51,576 nt of DNA from positions 1 to 51,576 of the forward strand of contig NZ_JANJUQ010000022.1 of the NCBI RefSeq assembly GCF_024710485.1, in the 5' to 3' direction. The notes beneath the pieces were generated by a model that saw only the letters and a program-made list of their open reading frames with translations, was not told where the DNA came from and did no database searches. Position numbers and translations under genes: made by a program. The stretch is from Flavobacterium sp. GTDB lineage: Bacteria > Bacteroidota > Bacteroidia > Flavobacteriales > Flavobacteriaceae. This document shows, in pieces, positions 51,355 through 51,576 of the stretch; position 1 is the stretch's first letter; every line of letters starts with the position of its first letter.

Positions 51355-51467
51355 GGGGCGTGTCCTTTCAGGCCGGGCTATCCGCTGTATCTTTTACTGT
51401 TATAACTTATATCTAAACCAATGCCTTAATCAAAACAGTAAAAGGATGCCGCTCCTATCCCTCACGC
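51355..51467 (+). repeat. Structured dispersed-repeat-like element, about 113 nt
   Basis: GCGTG (51358-51362) pairs with CACGC (51463-51467) to close the element. Inside, CTTTTACTGTT (51391-51401) pairs perfectly over 11 bp with AACAGTAAAAG (51434-51444). The flanks GGGCTATCCGC and GGATGCCGC, then CTATCCCTCACGC, recall a repeat I know from many Flavobacterium genomes. It may be a structured RNA such as Flavo-1, but I cannot confirm this. No coding frame is seen. Confidence 0.6.
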
Positions 51468-51523
51468 GAAGCATTGCCTTTACAACAAACCTTTTTATCT
51501 ATTGGATTTGATATTAAAAGGAG

Positions 51524-51562
51524 GAAGCCCGGTGGGCTTCAGGTAGTTTTGATTTATCAAAA
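51524..51562 (+). other. Two small hairpins at the window end
   Basis: GAAGCCC-GGT-GGGCTTC (51524-51540) is followed by TTTTGAT-TT-ATCAAAA (51547-51562). No gene is visible in 51468-51576; the next gene probably starts beyond the window. Confidence 0.5.
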
Positions 51563-51576
51563 CCATATAAAACAAA

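Overview
The window looks like a chromosomal segment of a Flavobacterium-type bacterium (Bacteroidota). The DNA is AT-rich. Promoters match the Bacteroidota form TTTG-N19/20-TAnnTTTG, and Shine-Dalgarno sites are mostly absent. Three proteins carry type IX secretion (T9SS) C-terminal sorting domains. Further lineage markers are DUF4252, DUF4476 and DUF3667 proteins, a transketolase split into two subunits, BshB1, and a flavobacterial-type crt cluster. I see no phage, insertion sequence, integrase or CRISPR array, so this is core genome with some accessory surface genes.

Layout. 1-5400 (minus): 3'-truncated dnaB, accA, an EamA permease, an LptF/LptG permease and tgt. 5544-7962 (plus): a GNAT acetyltransferase and the two transketolase subunits. 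8011-15411: an FKBP-like lipoprotein, an S4 RNA-binding protein and a giant modular T9SS protein. 15757-17123: a PyrR-like phosphoribosyltransferase, aroK, tRNA-Lys(UUU) and tRNA-Leu(GAG). 17268-20970: a MerR/B12-binding regulator followed by crtI-crtB-crtZ. 21007-24617: an ECF sigma factor operon with a membrane protein and two DUF4252 proteins, divergent from an S41 peptidase. 24690-30247: a vitamin B12 uptake locus, with btuB behind a cobalamin riboswitch, a 37-codon membrane microprotein, and divergent btuF-btuC-btuD. 30237-34000: trmL, an RluE-like pseudouridine synthase, a DUF4476 protein and rmuC. 33935-37537: a diheme c-type lipoprotein and a secreted FG-GAP/ASPIC protein. 37613-40826: a second GNAT, DUF1801, DUF3667, an M28 peptidase and tRNA-His. 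40913-43181: bshB1, menF and a hotdog thioesterase. 43390-47476: a beta-helix lipoprotein and an LRR T9SS protein. 47634-51320: purL, followed by a structured repeat-like tail.

The most interesting theme is cobalamin and light. The regulator before crtIBZ keeps the W-x9-EH and E-x-H-x-x-G motifs of CarH-type adenosylcobalamin photoreceptors. A perfect inverted repeat (TGTTTAAC-N14-GTTAAACA) lies across the crtI promoter, and a matching half-site lies at the same place in the regulator's own promoter. A riboswitch-controlled B12 importer is about 4 kb away.

The second theme is short repeats. Heptamer arrays sit at the tgt promoter, before lptG and inside purL. purL also holds two palindromic inserts read in frame and a terminator-like hairpin near its start. 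A folded repeat of about 113 nt follows purL.
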